Source: Acidobacteriota bacterium
GTDB lineage: Bacteria; Acidobacteriota; Terriglobia; UBA7540
Assembly: GCA_003224635.1 (NCBI GenBank)
Contig: QHZK01000082.1
Span: 1 to 12,700 of the forward strand
Direction of reading: 5' to 3'
DNA: 12,700 bases
Position 1 is the first letter of the stretch, and every line of letters starts with the position of its first letter. Shown here piece by piece: positions 1 through 8,237 of this stretch. The position numbers were made by a program, and so were the translations under genes. Below the pieces are notes generated by a model. That model was not told the origin of the DNA and made no database searches. It was given only the letters and a program-made list of their open reading frames with translations.

Positions 1-3
1 GCC

Positions 4-2649
4 GTGATTCTTGCGACGAGGGTAGTTGTTGGGTATAGCTTTGGCGCTGCGCTGTTTTGCGCGCCCGGCCGAGCCGCCCCGAACGCCGGTCTCCAGCCGC
101 CGCAGTTCCGCCTGCCAACCTTGGTGGCCCCGCTGCGCTACAGCGTCAGTCTGACCCTCGCCCCCGACCAAGACACTTTCACCGGGCAGGTTGATATCGA
201 CCTTAACTTCAAGGAGGCCAGTTCAGTACTCTGGCTGAACGCCGACAAGATCACGGTAAAGGACGCTGCGCTGACGGTGGGCGGTCGGACGCTTACCGCC
301 AAAGCAATCACACAGCCGAAGGACCTGGTGGGATTCTCGTTCGACCAATCGGTTGAGCCGGGCGCAGCGACATTCCACGTCAACTACGAAGGCAAGGTCA
401 GCCGCAAGGATATGCAGGGCATTTTCCAGGTCAAGGACGGCGACCGGTGGTACATCTATTCTCAATTCGAAAACATCTCGGCGCGACAGGCCTTCCCGTG
501 CTTCGACGAGCCGTCGTACAAGGTGCCCTGGCAACTCACGCTCAACGTGCCGAAGGACGACGACGCTTTCTCGAACACGCCGGCGCTTTCCGAGACCGCC
601 GGCCCCGGCGGCATGAAGACCGTCAAATTTGCGGAAACCAGGCCGCTGCCGAGCTACCTGGTGGCGATCGCCGTCGGCCCGATGGACATCGTTGACGCGG
701 GTCACGCGGGCGCGAACAACACCGCGCTCCGCATTATCGTGCCGCGCGGCCGGGGCGCGGAAGCTCAATACGCTGCTCGGACGACGCCGGACGTCGTCAA
801 TCTCCTCGAGAAGTACTTCGGCATTCCCTACCCCTACGAAAAGCTCGACGAGGTTGCGATTCCCCTGGCCAGCTACGCCATGGAGCATCCAGGGCTGGTG
901 ACTTACGGGGCGGGATTCTTCCTCTCCAAGCCGGACGAGACGACTCTGGGAAGAAAGCACGGCGTCACCAGCGTGATGGCCCACGAGCTGTCCCATCAGT
1001 GGTTCGGCGATCTGGTCACGACCGCATGGTGGGATGACATCTGGCTGAACGAAGGTTTCGCCTCCTGGATGGCGAACAAGATCGTCAACGACTATCACCC
1101 CGAGTGGAAGATGAACGTCGGCGAGCTGAACGGCTACCAGGGCGCGATGGGCACGGATGAGCTGGTGAGCGCCCGCCGGGTGCGGCAGCCCATCCTCTCG
1201 AACAACGACATCGCCAACGCTTTCGACGGCATCACCTACAACAAAGGCTCTGCGCTGCTGAACATGTTTGAGTCCTACCTGGGCCCGGACAAGTTCCGCG
1301 AAGGCATCCGCCGGTACCTCCGCAAGTATGCCTGGGGCAACGCCACATCAGGCGAATTTCTGGACGCGCTCAGCGGCGGCAACGCCGCCATCGTGCAGGC
1401 ATTCTCCACCTTTCTCGATCAGCCAGGCGTCCCGCTGGTCACAGCCCAGTTGAAGTGTGATGTCGGGACTCCCCAGCTCGAGCTTTCACAGCGGCGCTTC
1501 CTGCCTCGCGGCTCCCAAGGGTCAGCCGGCCAGACCTGGGATATTCCAGTCTGCGTCAGGTATCCAGCGGGCGAGGACGATGCGCGCGAATGCACTCTTA
1601 TGACCAAGAAGACTGAGGTGATGCCTCTCGGCAAAGCCAAGGGGTGCCCGGAATGGACGTACGCCAATGCCGGTGAGGCCGGCTACTATCGAGTGCTCTA
1701 TGCGGACGGGATGCTCGGGGCGCTCTTGAAGGATGAGAAGACGCTCACGCTGCCCGAGCGCGTCGGCCTGATCGGCGACATCGCCGCCCTCACCGAAGGC
1801 TATATGCCCATGGGAGACGCCATGGCCCTCATGCCGAAATTCGCGCGCAACCCCAGCCGCGAAGTGGTCGCCAAAACGCTGGGGATTGTCGGCGCCCTTG
1901 ACGACCATCTCGTTCCCGAAACCCTCAAACCCAAGTATCGCCGTTATATGTCCGACCTCTACAAGGAGCGCGCCCAACAACTAGGCTGGAGCAACAAGGC
2001 TGGGGAAGATGATGACAGCCGGCTGCTGCGCCCCACCCTGGTCGATGCCGTGGCCAACCGGGCGGAAGACCGGGAGATGATCGAGGAAGGCAGGAAGCTG
2101 GCGCTGGCGTGGCTGGACGATCACAAGGCGGTGGATCGCGATATGGTGGCTGTGGTGCTCAACACCGCCGCCCGCCACGGCGATCGGGCGCTCTTCGATC
2201 GCTTCCGCGCGCAAGCCCGAAAGGAAACAGACGAGGACCTGCAGAGGACGCTGCTCGACGCCATGGGCTCGTTCCGCGACCCGGCGATTGTGAAAATCGC
2301 GCTGCCCCTCACCCTCAGCGACGAGTTCGACAGCCGCCAATCGCTGGTGATTCTTTTTGGCGCCACCGCACCCGAGACGCGCGACATCGCCTACGACTTC
2401 GTCAAGCAAAACTGGGACACGCTCGTCGCCAAGCTGCCCACCGACTTCGGCGCTTTCCTCCCCTTTGTGGCCGGCGGTTACTGCGACAAGGAATACCGCG
2501 CCGACGTGGAGCACTTCTTCAAGAACCGCTCTACGAAATACACAGGTGGGCCTCGCAACCTGGATCAGGTGCTGGAGACGATCAGCCTCTGCGCGGCCAA
2601 CAAAGACGCAAACGAAGCGAGCGTGGCTGAGTTCTTGAGGAAGTATTGA
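4..2649 (+). CDS. M1-family zinc aminopeptidase, probably exported (881 aa, start uncertain)
   Basis: This is a gluzincin aminopeptidase that removes N-terminal residues from peptides. The zinc motif HELSH is at residues 327-331 and is followed by the third ligand, Glu350, in WLNEGF. This is the exact HEXXH-x18-E spacing of family M1. The N-terminal beta domain covers about residues 30-230. The exopeptidase motif reads YAMEHPG (291-297) instead of GAMEN, but keeps Met and the amine-binding Glu294. Tyr412 in ITYNKG matches the transition-state tyrosine. The C-terminal part (about 540-870) looks like the helical ERAP1-C domain, and total length fits the family. The first 25 residues are hydrophobic with an Ala-rich end (GRAAP), which suggests a signal peptide. 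The cysteine in ALFC does not form a proper lipobox. The GTG at position 4 is the first in-frame start visible, but the frame is open to the window edge, so the true start may lie upstream. The gene faces the complex I operon and has no evident link to it. Confidence 0.93.
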   Translation: MILATRVVVGYSFGAALFCAPGRAAPNAGLQPPQFRLPTLVAPLRYSVSLTLAPDQDTFTGQVDIDLNFKEASSVLWLNADKITVKDAALTVGGRTLTAKAITQPKDLVGFSFDQSVEPGAATFHVNYEGKVSRKDMQGIFQVKDGDRWYIYSQFENISARQAFPCFDEPSYKVPWQLTLNVPKDDDAFSNTPALSETAGPGGMKTVKFAETRPLPSYLVAIAVGPMDIVDAGHAGANNTALRIIVPRGRGAEAQYAARTTPDVVNLLEKYFGIPYPYEKLDEVAIPLASYAMEHPGLVTYGAGFFLSKPDETTLGRKHGVTSVMAHELSHQWFGDLVTTAWWDDIWLNEGFASWMANKIVNDYHPEWKMNVGELNGYQGAMGTDELVSARRVRQPILSNNDIANAFDGITYNKGSALLNMFESYLGPDKFREGIRRYLRKYAWGNATSGEFLDALSGGNAAIVQAFSTFLDQPGVPLVTAQLKCDVGTPQLELSQRRFLPRGSQGSAGQTWDIPVCVRYPAGEDDARECTLMTKKTEVMPLGKAKGCPEWTYANAGEAGYYRVLYADGMLGALLKDEKTLTLPERVGLIGDIAALTEGYMPMGDAMALMPKFARNPSREVVAKTLGIVGALDDHLVPETLKPKYRRYMSDLYKERAQQLGWSNKAGEDDDSRLLRPTLVDAVANRAEDREMIEEGRKLALAWLDDHKAVDRDMVAVVLNTAARHGDRALFDRFRAQARKETDEDLQRTLLDAMGSFRDPAIVKIALPLTLSDEFDSRQSLVILFGATAPETRDIAYDFVKQNWDTLVAKLPTDFGAFLPFVAGGYCDKEYRADVEHFFKNRSTKYTGGPRNLDQVLETISLCAANKDANEASVAEFLRKY

Positions 2650-2864
2650 CGGGACTGCGCCGGGACATGACGAAAAATCGACCCCGCTTTCTGCCCTTCT
2701 CCTGTTCGTTGTAGCGGGCAATGCTTAGGCGTCGGCCGGGACCAGCGAACCGATCCCAGCGCCCACCTGATCTTGGATCTGGACGCGAGGGGCGCCCCTT
2801 ACCTTGTCCGCCGACCGTCGATCCGCACTCCATTTGAGCGACGCAGGAACCGAGCGAGGTTTGG
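2650..2864. other. Convergent intergenic spacer
   Basis: About 215 bases separate the stop codons of the aminopeptidase gene (+) and nuoN (-). I see no convincing coding sequence and no hairpin followed by a T-run on either strand. The one notable element is a perfect 12-bp palindrome, AGGGGCGCCCCT, at 2788-2799. It has no spacer loop, so it is a poor intrinsic terminator. Transcription of both units must end here or run into the opposite gene, and any terminator is probably Rho-dependent. That last point is inference. Confidence 0.6.
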
Positions 2865-4397
2865 TCATGGGCGATTAAGGTAAGGGAGCGGACTCGCCGC
2901 GAGGTTCGCAAGGCTCAGAAAGGCATTGGGGAAAAGGCCCAGATAAAATATCCCGACCACGCTGACCGCGAGCGCCGCACGCAGGGGCCAGGGCACGACC
3001 GCAGTCGAGACGTTTGTTTCACCCTCCCGCATATACATCACCACGACCAGCCGCAGGTAGTAGTAGACGGAGACGACGCCGTTCAGCACCGCGATGACGG
3101 TCAGCAGGATGAGATGGGAATGGACCGCCGCGCGGAAGACATAGAACTTGGCCAAGAAGCCTGCCGTGGTCGGTAAACCCCCGAGGGACAGCAGGAACAC
3201 GGTCAGGCAGGCTGCCACGCCCGGCTTCTTGTAGGCAAGCCCGACGTAGTCCTCGACCTCGCTGCGACGTTCGCCCGCACCGGCCAGGTGTGCAATCAGG
3301 ACAAAGGCTCCGAGGTTCATGAGCGAGTAAGCCAGCAGATAAAAGAGCACGGCGGAGGTCCCTTCGCCAACACCCCCGACCGCGGCCGCCGAGATTCCCA
3401 CCAGAACATAACCGGCGTGGGCGATCGCAGAGTAGGCCAGCAGCCGCTTCGCATTCGACTGCCTCAACGCTGCAAGGTTGCCCAAAGACATGGTGAGGAC
3501 CGCGGAGGCGATCCACACGACGCTGAAGTCCATCCGACGCAAACCGAAGCCGCCGAGAAAAATGCGCAGCACGGCGGCAAACGCTGCTGCCTTCGGCCCC
3601 ACGGACAGAAACGCGGTGACGGGCGCGGGCGCTCCCTGGTACACGTCCGGAGTCCAGATTTGGAACGGGACAGTCGAGACCTTGAAGGCCAGCCCCACGA
3701 ACATTAGTATCATGGCCAGCCACACGAGCCCGGGGTCCCCAACGGGGTGGTACACGCTCAAGACTTGATGAGGTCCGCCCGTGCCTTGTGCGCCGTCAAC
3801 AATCTGGAGGCCTTGCTGGCTCAAGGCCACCAGCTTGGTCGTGCCGGTCACGCCGTAGACAAAAGCAATCCCGTAAAGGAAGAAGGCCGTGGCAAACGAG
3901 CCCAGCAGGAAATACTTGAGCGAGGCCTCGTTCGATCTCGCGTCGTGGCGCCGGAAGCCGGCGAGGATGTAAGTCGAGATGGAGGAAATCTCGAGGCCGA
4001 TGAAGACCATGATGAGTTCGGTAGATGCGGCCATGAAGCAAGCGCCCACGGTGGCCATCAGCACCAGGGCGTAAAACTCCCCGCGGTTGATCCCATCTCG
4101 CTTGAGGTAGTCCGTCGATCCGAGCACGGTCAGCGCCGCGACGAGCAGGAAGAGGAAAATAAAGTAGAAGCTGAAAGGGTCCGCGGAGACGGCGCCGTTA
4201 AAAGCCGGCCCGGGAGAAAGGGAACTCTCGAAGAGGGCGGCTTCGGCGGCGATCACTCCTGCGAGCGACAGCCAGGCGAGCAGACCCTTCTGCCTCGGTG
4301 GAAGGAACGGGTCCAGCACCATGACCAGGACCGCGAAGCCGGAAAGCACGGCTTCCGGAAGCACGCGGAGGATGTCGATGGTGTTGACGCTGGTCAT
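2865..4397 (-). CDS. nuoN: NADH-quinone oxidoreductase subunit N
   Basis: This is one of the three antiporter-like proton-pumping subunits in the membrane arm of complex I. It has 510 aa of mostly hydrophobic sequence with many transmembrane helices, the normal length for the family. The conserved glutamate of TM5 is Glu136 in FIGLEISS. The central lysine is Lys239 in LAFKVSTVPFQIWTPDVY, and a second lysine is at 269 in SVGPKAAAF. The loop at about 195-228 is Gly- and Gln-rich and looks somewhat long. The start ATG (4395-4397) overlaps the nuoM stop as ATGA, and GGAG lies 8 nt upstream inside nuoM. Translation coupling to nuoM is therefore likely. It is the last gene of the operon in this window. 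Confidence 0.97.
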   Translation of the reverse strand: MTSVNTIDILRVLPEAVLSGFAVLVMVLDPFLPPRQKGLLAWLSLAGVIAAEAALFESSLSPGPAFNGAVSADPFSFYFIFLFLLVAALTVLGSTDYLKRDGINRGEFYALVLMATVGACFMAASTELIMVFIGLEISSISTYILAGFRRHDARSNEASLKYFLLGSFATAFFLYGIAFVYGVTGTTKLVALSQQGLQIVDGAQGTGGPHQVLSVYHPVGDPGLVWLAMILMFVGLAFKVSTVPFQIWTPDVYQGAPAPVTAFLSVGPKAAAFAAVLRIFLGGFGLRRMDFSVVWIASAVLTMSLGNLAALRQSNAKRLLAYSAIAHAGYVLVGISAAAVGGVGEGTSAVLFYLLAYSLMNLGAFVLIAHLAGAGERRSEVEDYVGLAYKKPGVAACLTVFLLSLGGLPTTAGFLAKFYVFRAAVHSHLILLTVIAVLNGVVSVYYYLRLVVVMYMREGETNVSTAVVPWPLRAALAVSVVGIFYLGLFPNAFLSLANLAASPLPYLNRP

Positions 4398-5932
4398 CGC
4401 GCTCGCTCCGCGCGCCGGAACTGGTAGCTCGCCGGCGGCCGTCGCGCGTAACTGCTCGTTCCTACGCGCTCGATCACCTGCCCCGCCATCGAGTCCATGC
4501 GTCGCAGGAAGGGCTGCGGATAAATGCCCATGAAGAGGATCACCGCGACCGCGGCGGTCAACATGATCTTCTCGCGGAGGTCGCAGTCGGGAAGATTACG
4601 GCTCTTGTCGTTCGTCACCTCGCCGAGGAATACTCGCTGGTACATCCAGAGGAGATACACTGCCGCAAGCACTACGCCGACTGCGGCCAGCGTCCCGAAG
4701 AGGGCCCTAGCATGAAAGGCGCCGAGGATGATCAGGAATTCGCCCACGAAGCCGTTCAGCATCGGCAGTCCGAGAGAGGACAGAGCGACGATCATAAAGA
4801 ACGTGCTATAAACGGGCACAGTCGTAGCCAGCCCTCCGAAGTCCTTGATAAGACGGGTATGGCGCCGGTCATACAACATCCCTACCAGCATGAAGAGCGC
4901 GCCGGTCGAAACACCGTGATTGACCATCTGGTAGATGGCGCCTTCGATGCCCCTGAGGTCGAAGGCAAAAATGCCGAGCACGACGAAGCCGAGGTGAGCC
5001 ACGGACGAATAGGCGACCAGTTTTTTCAGGTCCGGCTGGACCATGGCGACAAGCGAACCGTAGAGGATACCGATGATGGCGAAAACGCTGATGAGGGGCG
5101 CAAACTGCTTGGCTGCGTCGGGAAAGAGCGGCAGGCAGAAGCGGAGCATCCCGTAAGTCCCCATCTTCAGCAGGACGCCCGCCAGGATCACCGACCCCGC
5201 CGTGGGCGCTTCCACGTGCGCGTCGGGGAGCCAGGTGTGAAGCGGAAACATGGGGACCTTGATCGCGAAGGCCAGGAAGAACGACCAGAAAAGCCAGGTC
5301 TCGGCCGATGCTGGCAGCGCCTGCCATTTGTCGGGCAGTTCGCGCAGGATGGTCACGAGGTCGAAAGTGCCCGTCACGTTGTAGAGGTATAGAATCCCCA
5401 CCAGCATCAATGCGGAGCCGGCCATGGTATAGAGAATGAATTTGACTGCCGCGTACACGCGCCGCTCGTGTCCCCACACGCCGATAAGGAAGTACATCGG
5501 GATCAACATCGCCTCCCAGAAGATGAAGAAGAGGAAAAGGTCGAGGGAAACGAAGACGCCGATCATTCCGGTCTCGAGCGCCAGCAGGAACAGGTGGAAT
5601 TCCTTCACCCGCGTCGTAATCCCTGACCACGAAGCCAGCACGGCGAGCGGCGTGAGGAATGCCGTCAGCAGCGTGAGCAGGACGCTCAAGCCGTCAACGC
5701 CCACGTGGTAATGCATGGGCGGAGAAGAAATCCAGGGATGGTCCTCGACGAACTGCATCCCCGCCTGACCGGAGCTGAAGTGAAAGAAGAGTCCGACGGC
5801 CAGCACGAACGCGCCGACGGAGAAAAATAGAGCCGTCCCGCGGATGGCCGCGGCGGACTCCCTCCGGTCAAAAGCGATCACAAAGGCGCCCGCGAGGGGC
5901 AAGAACGTCAGAATCGTCAAGTAATGGTTCAT
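4394..5932 (-). CDS. nuoM: NADH-quinone oxidoreductase subunit M
   Basis: This is an antiporter-like proton-pumping subunit of the complex I membrane arm, placed between NuoL and NuoN in the assembled enzyme. It has 512 aa, the usual length. The signature ionisable residues are visible: Glu140 in FIFWEAMLIPMYFLIG, Lys225 in FAIKVPMFPLHTWLPDAH and Lys256 in VLLKMGTYG. The short tail after about residue 490 is Arg-rich and cytoplasmic. The start chosen is the ATG at 5930-5932, giving MNHYLTILTFLPLAG, a typical N-terminus. The bases just upstream (ending GAAGACCGATAG on the - strand) contain only a weak purine stretch, because a heptamer repeat island begins about 10 nt away. The gene overlaps nuoN by 4 bp. 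Confidence 0.97.
   Translation of the reverse strand: MNHYLTILTFLPLAGAFVIAFDRRESAAAIRGTALFFSVGAFVLAVGLFFHFSSGQAGMQFVEDHPWISSPPMHYHVGVDGLSVLLTLLTAFLTPLAVLASWSGITTRVKEFHLFLLALETGMIGVFVSLDLFLFFIFWEAMLIPMYFLIGVWGHERRVYAAVKFILYTMAGSALMLVGILYLYNVTGTFDLVTILRELPDKWQALPASAETWLFWSFFLAFAIKVPMFPLHTWLPDAHVEAPTAGSVILAGVLLKMGTYGMLRFCLPLFPDAAKQFAPLISVFAIIGILYGSLVAMVQPDLKKLVAYSSVAHLGFVVLGIFAFDLRGIEGAIYQMVNHGVSTGALFMLVGMLYDRRHTRLIKDFGGLATTVPVYSTFFMIVALSSLGLPMLNGFVGEFLIILGAFHARALFGTLAAVGVVLAAVYLLWMYQRVFLGEVTNDKSRNLPDCDLREKIMLTAAVAVILFMGIYPQPFLRRMDSMAGQVIERVGTSSYARRPPASYQFRRAERAR
4406..4409 (-). promoter_or_regulatory. Ribosome-binding site of nuoN
   Basis: On the - strand GGAG is followed by 8 nt and then the nuoN ATG. 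It lies within the last codons of nuoM. It supports the chosen start. It is also the only well-placed Shine-Dalgarno motif I can see directly in front of a nuo start codon in this window. Confidence 0.6.
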
Positions 5933-5949
5933 CTATCGGTCTTCAGTTT

Positions 5950-5968
5950 TCAGTTCTCAGTTCTCAGT
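5950..5968 (+). repeat. Left arm of 19-bp perfect inverted repeat
   Basis: The sequence TCAGTTCTCAGTTCTCAGT (5950-5968) is the exact reverse complement of 6240-6258. It is built from the heptamer TCAGTTC repeated. Further, less exact heptamers flank it on both sides (5943-5976). It lies only about 18 nt upstream of the nuoM start codon, counted on the - strand. Confidence 0.85.
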
Positions 5969-6054
5969 TTTCAGTCAAAACAACCGCTGCCTTCCCAAAG
6001 CCTGAACTCTATCGACTCAGAAGCTGCGAACAAATGCTTCGGGGCTACAACAAC

Positions 6055-6144
6055 CTCACGCAAAAGCGCAGAGTCGCAAAGGTGCACAAAGGGAACAGGG
6101 GGACTCCCCCTTGCGATTCTTAGCGCCTTGCCTCTTGGCGTGAG
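6055..6144. repeat. Inner imperfect palindrome with GC-rich hairpin core
   Basis: CTCACG at 6055-6060 mirrors CGTGAG at 6139-6144. Between them the left half carries purine-rich GCGCAGAG/CGCAAAGG-type units, and the right half carries their complements (CTTGCG, TAGCGCC, TTGGCG). The core at 6097-6111 is AGGGGGA-C-TCCCCCT, a perfect 7-bp inverted repeat around one base. Read on the - strand, one frame gives a peptide ending SLCAPLRLCAFA. I recognise this as a frequent artefact ORF of dispersed palindromic repeats in several bacterial phyla. Confidence 0.7.
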
Positions 6145-6172
6145 GCCGCTGATTTTCCCACAGCTTCTCCCC

Positions 6173-6244
6173 AGTCGGATTCGGCGCGCGAGCGCGTCCA
6201 ATCGTGCCAACATTGCCGAAGCATGCGGCAGAGAGGGATACTGA
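6173..6244 (+). pseudogene. Possible remnant of a four-helix-bundle (S23/IVS-like) protein gene
   Basis: In the + frame ending at TGA 6242-6244, the peptide contains RIRRASAS followed by ANIAEACGR. The S23/four-helix-bundle family has a central signature of the form [LI]RRAxxSxxxNIAEGxGR, so the match covers about 18 residues in the right order. Only an FP pair upstream (6151-6160 region) might extend it, and the spacing there is several residues short. The reading frame ends inside the right heptamer arm. It would be an internal fragment with neither end of the gene. The similarity is judged by eye over a short stretch, and chance is possible because the region is GC-rich and repetitive. Confidence 0.3.
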
Positions 6245-6258
6245 GAACTGAGAACTGA
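6240..6258 (-). repeat. Right arm of 19-bp perfect inverted repeat
   Basis: This is the reverse complement of 5950-5968 and is followed by diverged heptamers (CTGACAG, AACTGAC, AACTGAC) up to about 6277. The nuoL stop codon is at 6283-6285, so the arm begins almost directly after the nuoL gene. Confidence 0.85.
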
Positions 6259-6282
6259 CAGAACTGACAACTGACAACCTCA

Positions 6283-8226
6283 CTACCGGAAGGCAATGTA
6301 CGCCAGCCACAGGACGGCGCCCAGCAGCACCCACGCCGCGTAGCTTCGCAGGTTGCCGGACTGCATCCGCCGCAGGACGCCTCCCACGCCAGACGTGGCC
6401 CGCGCCGTGCCGTTCACCAGGCCGCCATCGATCAGGCTGGCATCCATGGCGTGCCAAAGAACTTTTTCCGAGCCCGCACGCACAGGACGGACCACGAGCC
6501 AGTTATAGAATTCGTCGACGTAATACTTATGCACCAGCAGATCGTATAGTACGCTGAACCGTTCGGCCAGGCGCTCCGGCCACTCTGTCGACTTCAGGTA
6601 GAACCACCACGCGGTCAGGATGCCGAGTCCTGCTGCCGCCAGCGAAAAGGCCATCAGGACGCCCGTGCTGGGACCGTGTTCCACTTTGACGGTGGCGCTC
6701 GCGCGCAACAAGGCTTCGGGCGATTCGAACACCCGCGCCAGGTACCGGTCGAAGGCTTCGCTGCCGCCGAGGGGCTTCGGCCAGCTCACGTAACCTGCCA
6801 CGACCGAAAAGAAGGCGAGCGCGATGAGCGGAGCGGTCATCTTCGAACTGCTCTCGTGTACGTGGCGCGCGAGCTCAGGCGGAACTCGCGACCGTCCGCA
6901 GAAGGTCATGAAAACCGCCCGGAACATGTAGAACGCCGTCAGCCCCGCGGTAAGAGTCCCGAGCCAGTAGAGCCACGGCTTGCCGAGCGGGCCTTCGTAG
7001 GCGCCCGCCAGGATCTCGTCCTTGCTGAAGAAGCCGGAAAACATTGGCACGCCGCTGATGGCGAGCGTGGCGATCAGGAAAGTCCAGAACGTGGCTCGCA
7101 TTTTGTGGCGTAGCCCGCCCATTTTTCTCATGTCGAGCTCGCCGCTCATGGCGTGCATGACGCTGCCCGCCGCCAGAAACAGCAGCGATTTGAAGAAGGC
7201 GTGCGTCATCAAGTGGAAGATTCCGGCGGCGAACACCCCGGCGCCGCAGCCGAGGAACATGTATCCAAGCTGGCTGATGGTGGAATAGGCGAGCATGCGC
7301 TTCAGATCGTTCTGGCAAAGCGCGATGGTAGCGGCGAAGAACGCGGTCGCGCCGCCGATCGCGCCGACGATCTCGAGCGCCTCGGGGGCGCCGGCGTAGA
7401 GGACGTTCGAGCGCGCCACCATGTAGACGCCTGCCGTCACCATGGTCGCGGCGTGGATCAGCGCGCTGACGGGCGTAGGTCCTTCCATGGCGTCCGGCAG
7501 CCAGACGTAAAGCGGGAGCTGCGCGGATTTTCCGACCGCGCCCAGGAACAGCAGCAAACAAATGGCCGTCAGCGCGCCCTGACCCTCGCCAAGCGGAAGC
7601 GACCGGACGCGCTCGAAGACGTCGTGGAAGTCAACCGTACCCAGCGTCCAGAAAATAAGCGCGACGCCGAGGGTAAAGCCCACGTCCCCGATCCGGGTGA
7701 CGATGAACGCCTTCTTGCCCGCATCGGAAGCGGACTTCCGGGTGAAGTAGAAGCCGATCAGCAGATAGGAGCACAGCCCGACGCCTTCCCAGCCCACAAA
7801 CATCAGCGGATAATTTCCAGCGCTGACCAGCGTCAGCATCATGAACAGAAAGAGGTTCAGGTAAGCGAAAAAGCGGTAGTAGCCGCCTTCGTGCTCCATG
7901 TAGCCCCGCGAGTAGAGATGGATCAGGAAGGCGACAACCGTGACCGTCGAGGTCATCACCAGCGTCAGGCGGTCGTAATAGAAAGCGAAGTCGGCGCGGA
8001 AGCTTCCTGACTGAATCCAGGTGAAGTAGGTGTGCTGGAAAAAGCCTGCTTCAGGCTCGGGATGCGAGAACGTCCAGGCGCTGAGCAGGGCGAAAATCAT
8101 GGAGAGGCCGGCCGCGCCGCAGCCGATCGCGGACACTGAAGCCTGGGAGAAGCGCCGTCCAAAGATGCCGTTGAGCGCGGCGCCCGCGAGCGGCGAGAGC
8201 AACATCAGTAGGAGCAGGGTCTCCAT
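6283..8226 (-). CDS. nuoL: NADH-quinone oxidoreductase subunit L
   Basis: This is the distal antiporter-like proton-pumping subunit, whose C-terminal amphipathic helix runs along the membrane arm. It has 647 aa, near the family norm. Visible signatures are Glu147 in GWEGVGLCSYLLIGF, Asp181 in RIGD, Lys233 in GKSAQLPLYVWLPDAMEGPT, His258 in LIHAATMVTAG, and the later motifs FFKSLLFLAAGSVMHA and GVPMFSGFFSKDEIL. The C-terminal 120 residues contain the hydrophilic connecting helix region and a last membrane segment ending in IAFR. The ATG at 8224-8226 gives METLLLLMLLSPLAG, a normal N-terminus. The bases just before it (TCTCTCTTAGCCCT) are pyrimidine-rich and hold no Shine-Dalgarno motif, because the second repeat island ends there. 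The stop is TAG at 6283-6285. Confidence 0.97.
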   Translation of the reverse strand: METLLLLMLLSPLAGAALNGIFGRRFSQASVSAIGCGAAGLSMIFALLSAWTFSHPEPEAGFFQHTYFTWIQSGSFRADFAFYYDRLTLVMTSTVTVVAFLIHLYSRGYMEHEGGYYRFFAYLNLFLFMMLTLVSAGNYPLMFVGWEGVGLCSYLLIGFYFTRKSASDAGKKAFIVTRIGDVGFTLGVALIFWTLGTVDFHDVFERVRSLPLGEGQGALTAICLLLFLGAVGKSAQLPLYVWLPDAMEGPTPVSALIHAATMVTAGVYMVARSNVLYAGAPEALEIVGAIGGATAFFAATIALCQNDLKRMLAYSTISQLGYMFLGCGAGVFAAGIFHLMTHAFFKSLLFLAAGSVMHAMSGELDMRKMGGLRHKMRATFWTFLIATLAISGVPMFSGFFSKDEILAGAYEGPLGKPWLYWLGTLTAGLTAFYMFRAVFMTFCGRSRVPPELARHVHESSSKMTAPLIALAFFSVVAGYVSWPKPLGGSEAFDRYLARVFESPEALLRASATVKVEHGPSTGVLMAFSLAAAGLGILTAWWFYLKSTEWPERLAERFSVLYDLLVHKYYVDEFYNWLVVRPVRAGSEKVLWHAMDASLIDGGLVNGTARATSGVGGVLRRMQSGNLRSYAAWVLLGAVLWLAYIAFR

Positions 8227-8237
8227 AGGGCTAAGAG

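Larger units (their letters stand above)
5933..6282. repeat. Nested inverted-repeat island between nuoL and nuoM
   Basis: This 350-base gap has no intact gene. It is organised concentrically. The outer arms are tandem heptamers (TTCAGTT/CTCAGTT at 5943-5976; CTGAGAA and CTGACAA at 6240-6277). An inner imperfect palindrome lies at 6055-6144, and a GC-rich hairpin sits near the centre. The centres of the three layers agree within about 10 bases. The layout resembles a small non-autonomous palindromic element, but no transposase or clear target duplication is visible. I regard it as a dispersed intergenic repeat that arrived in the operon. The copy number in the genome cannot be judged from here. 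Confidence 0.75.

Noticed and set aside
2788..2799. Palindrome AGGGGCGCCCCT as an intrinsic terminator between the convergent genes
   Set aside because: It has no loop bases and no T-run on either side. A hairpin terminator is not supported.
5941..6278. CRISPR array or complete insertion sequence in the nuoL/nuoM gap
   Set aside because: The repeat units are only 7 bp with no unique spacers of regular length, and there is no transposase gene or clear flanking target duplication.
3747..8010. Long + strand ORFs opposite nuoN, nuoM and nuoL (for example 3747-4427, 4712-5392, 7153-8010)
   Set aside because: They are antisense to strongly recognisable nuo genes, have charged low-information products rich in Arg, Glu, His and Gln, and match no family. 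They are GC-rich shadow frames.
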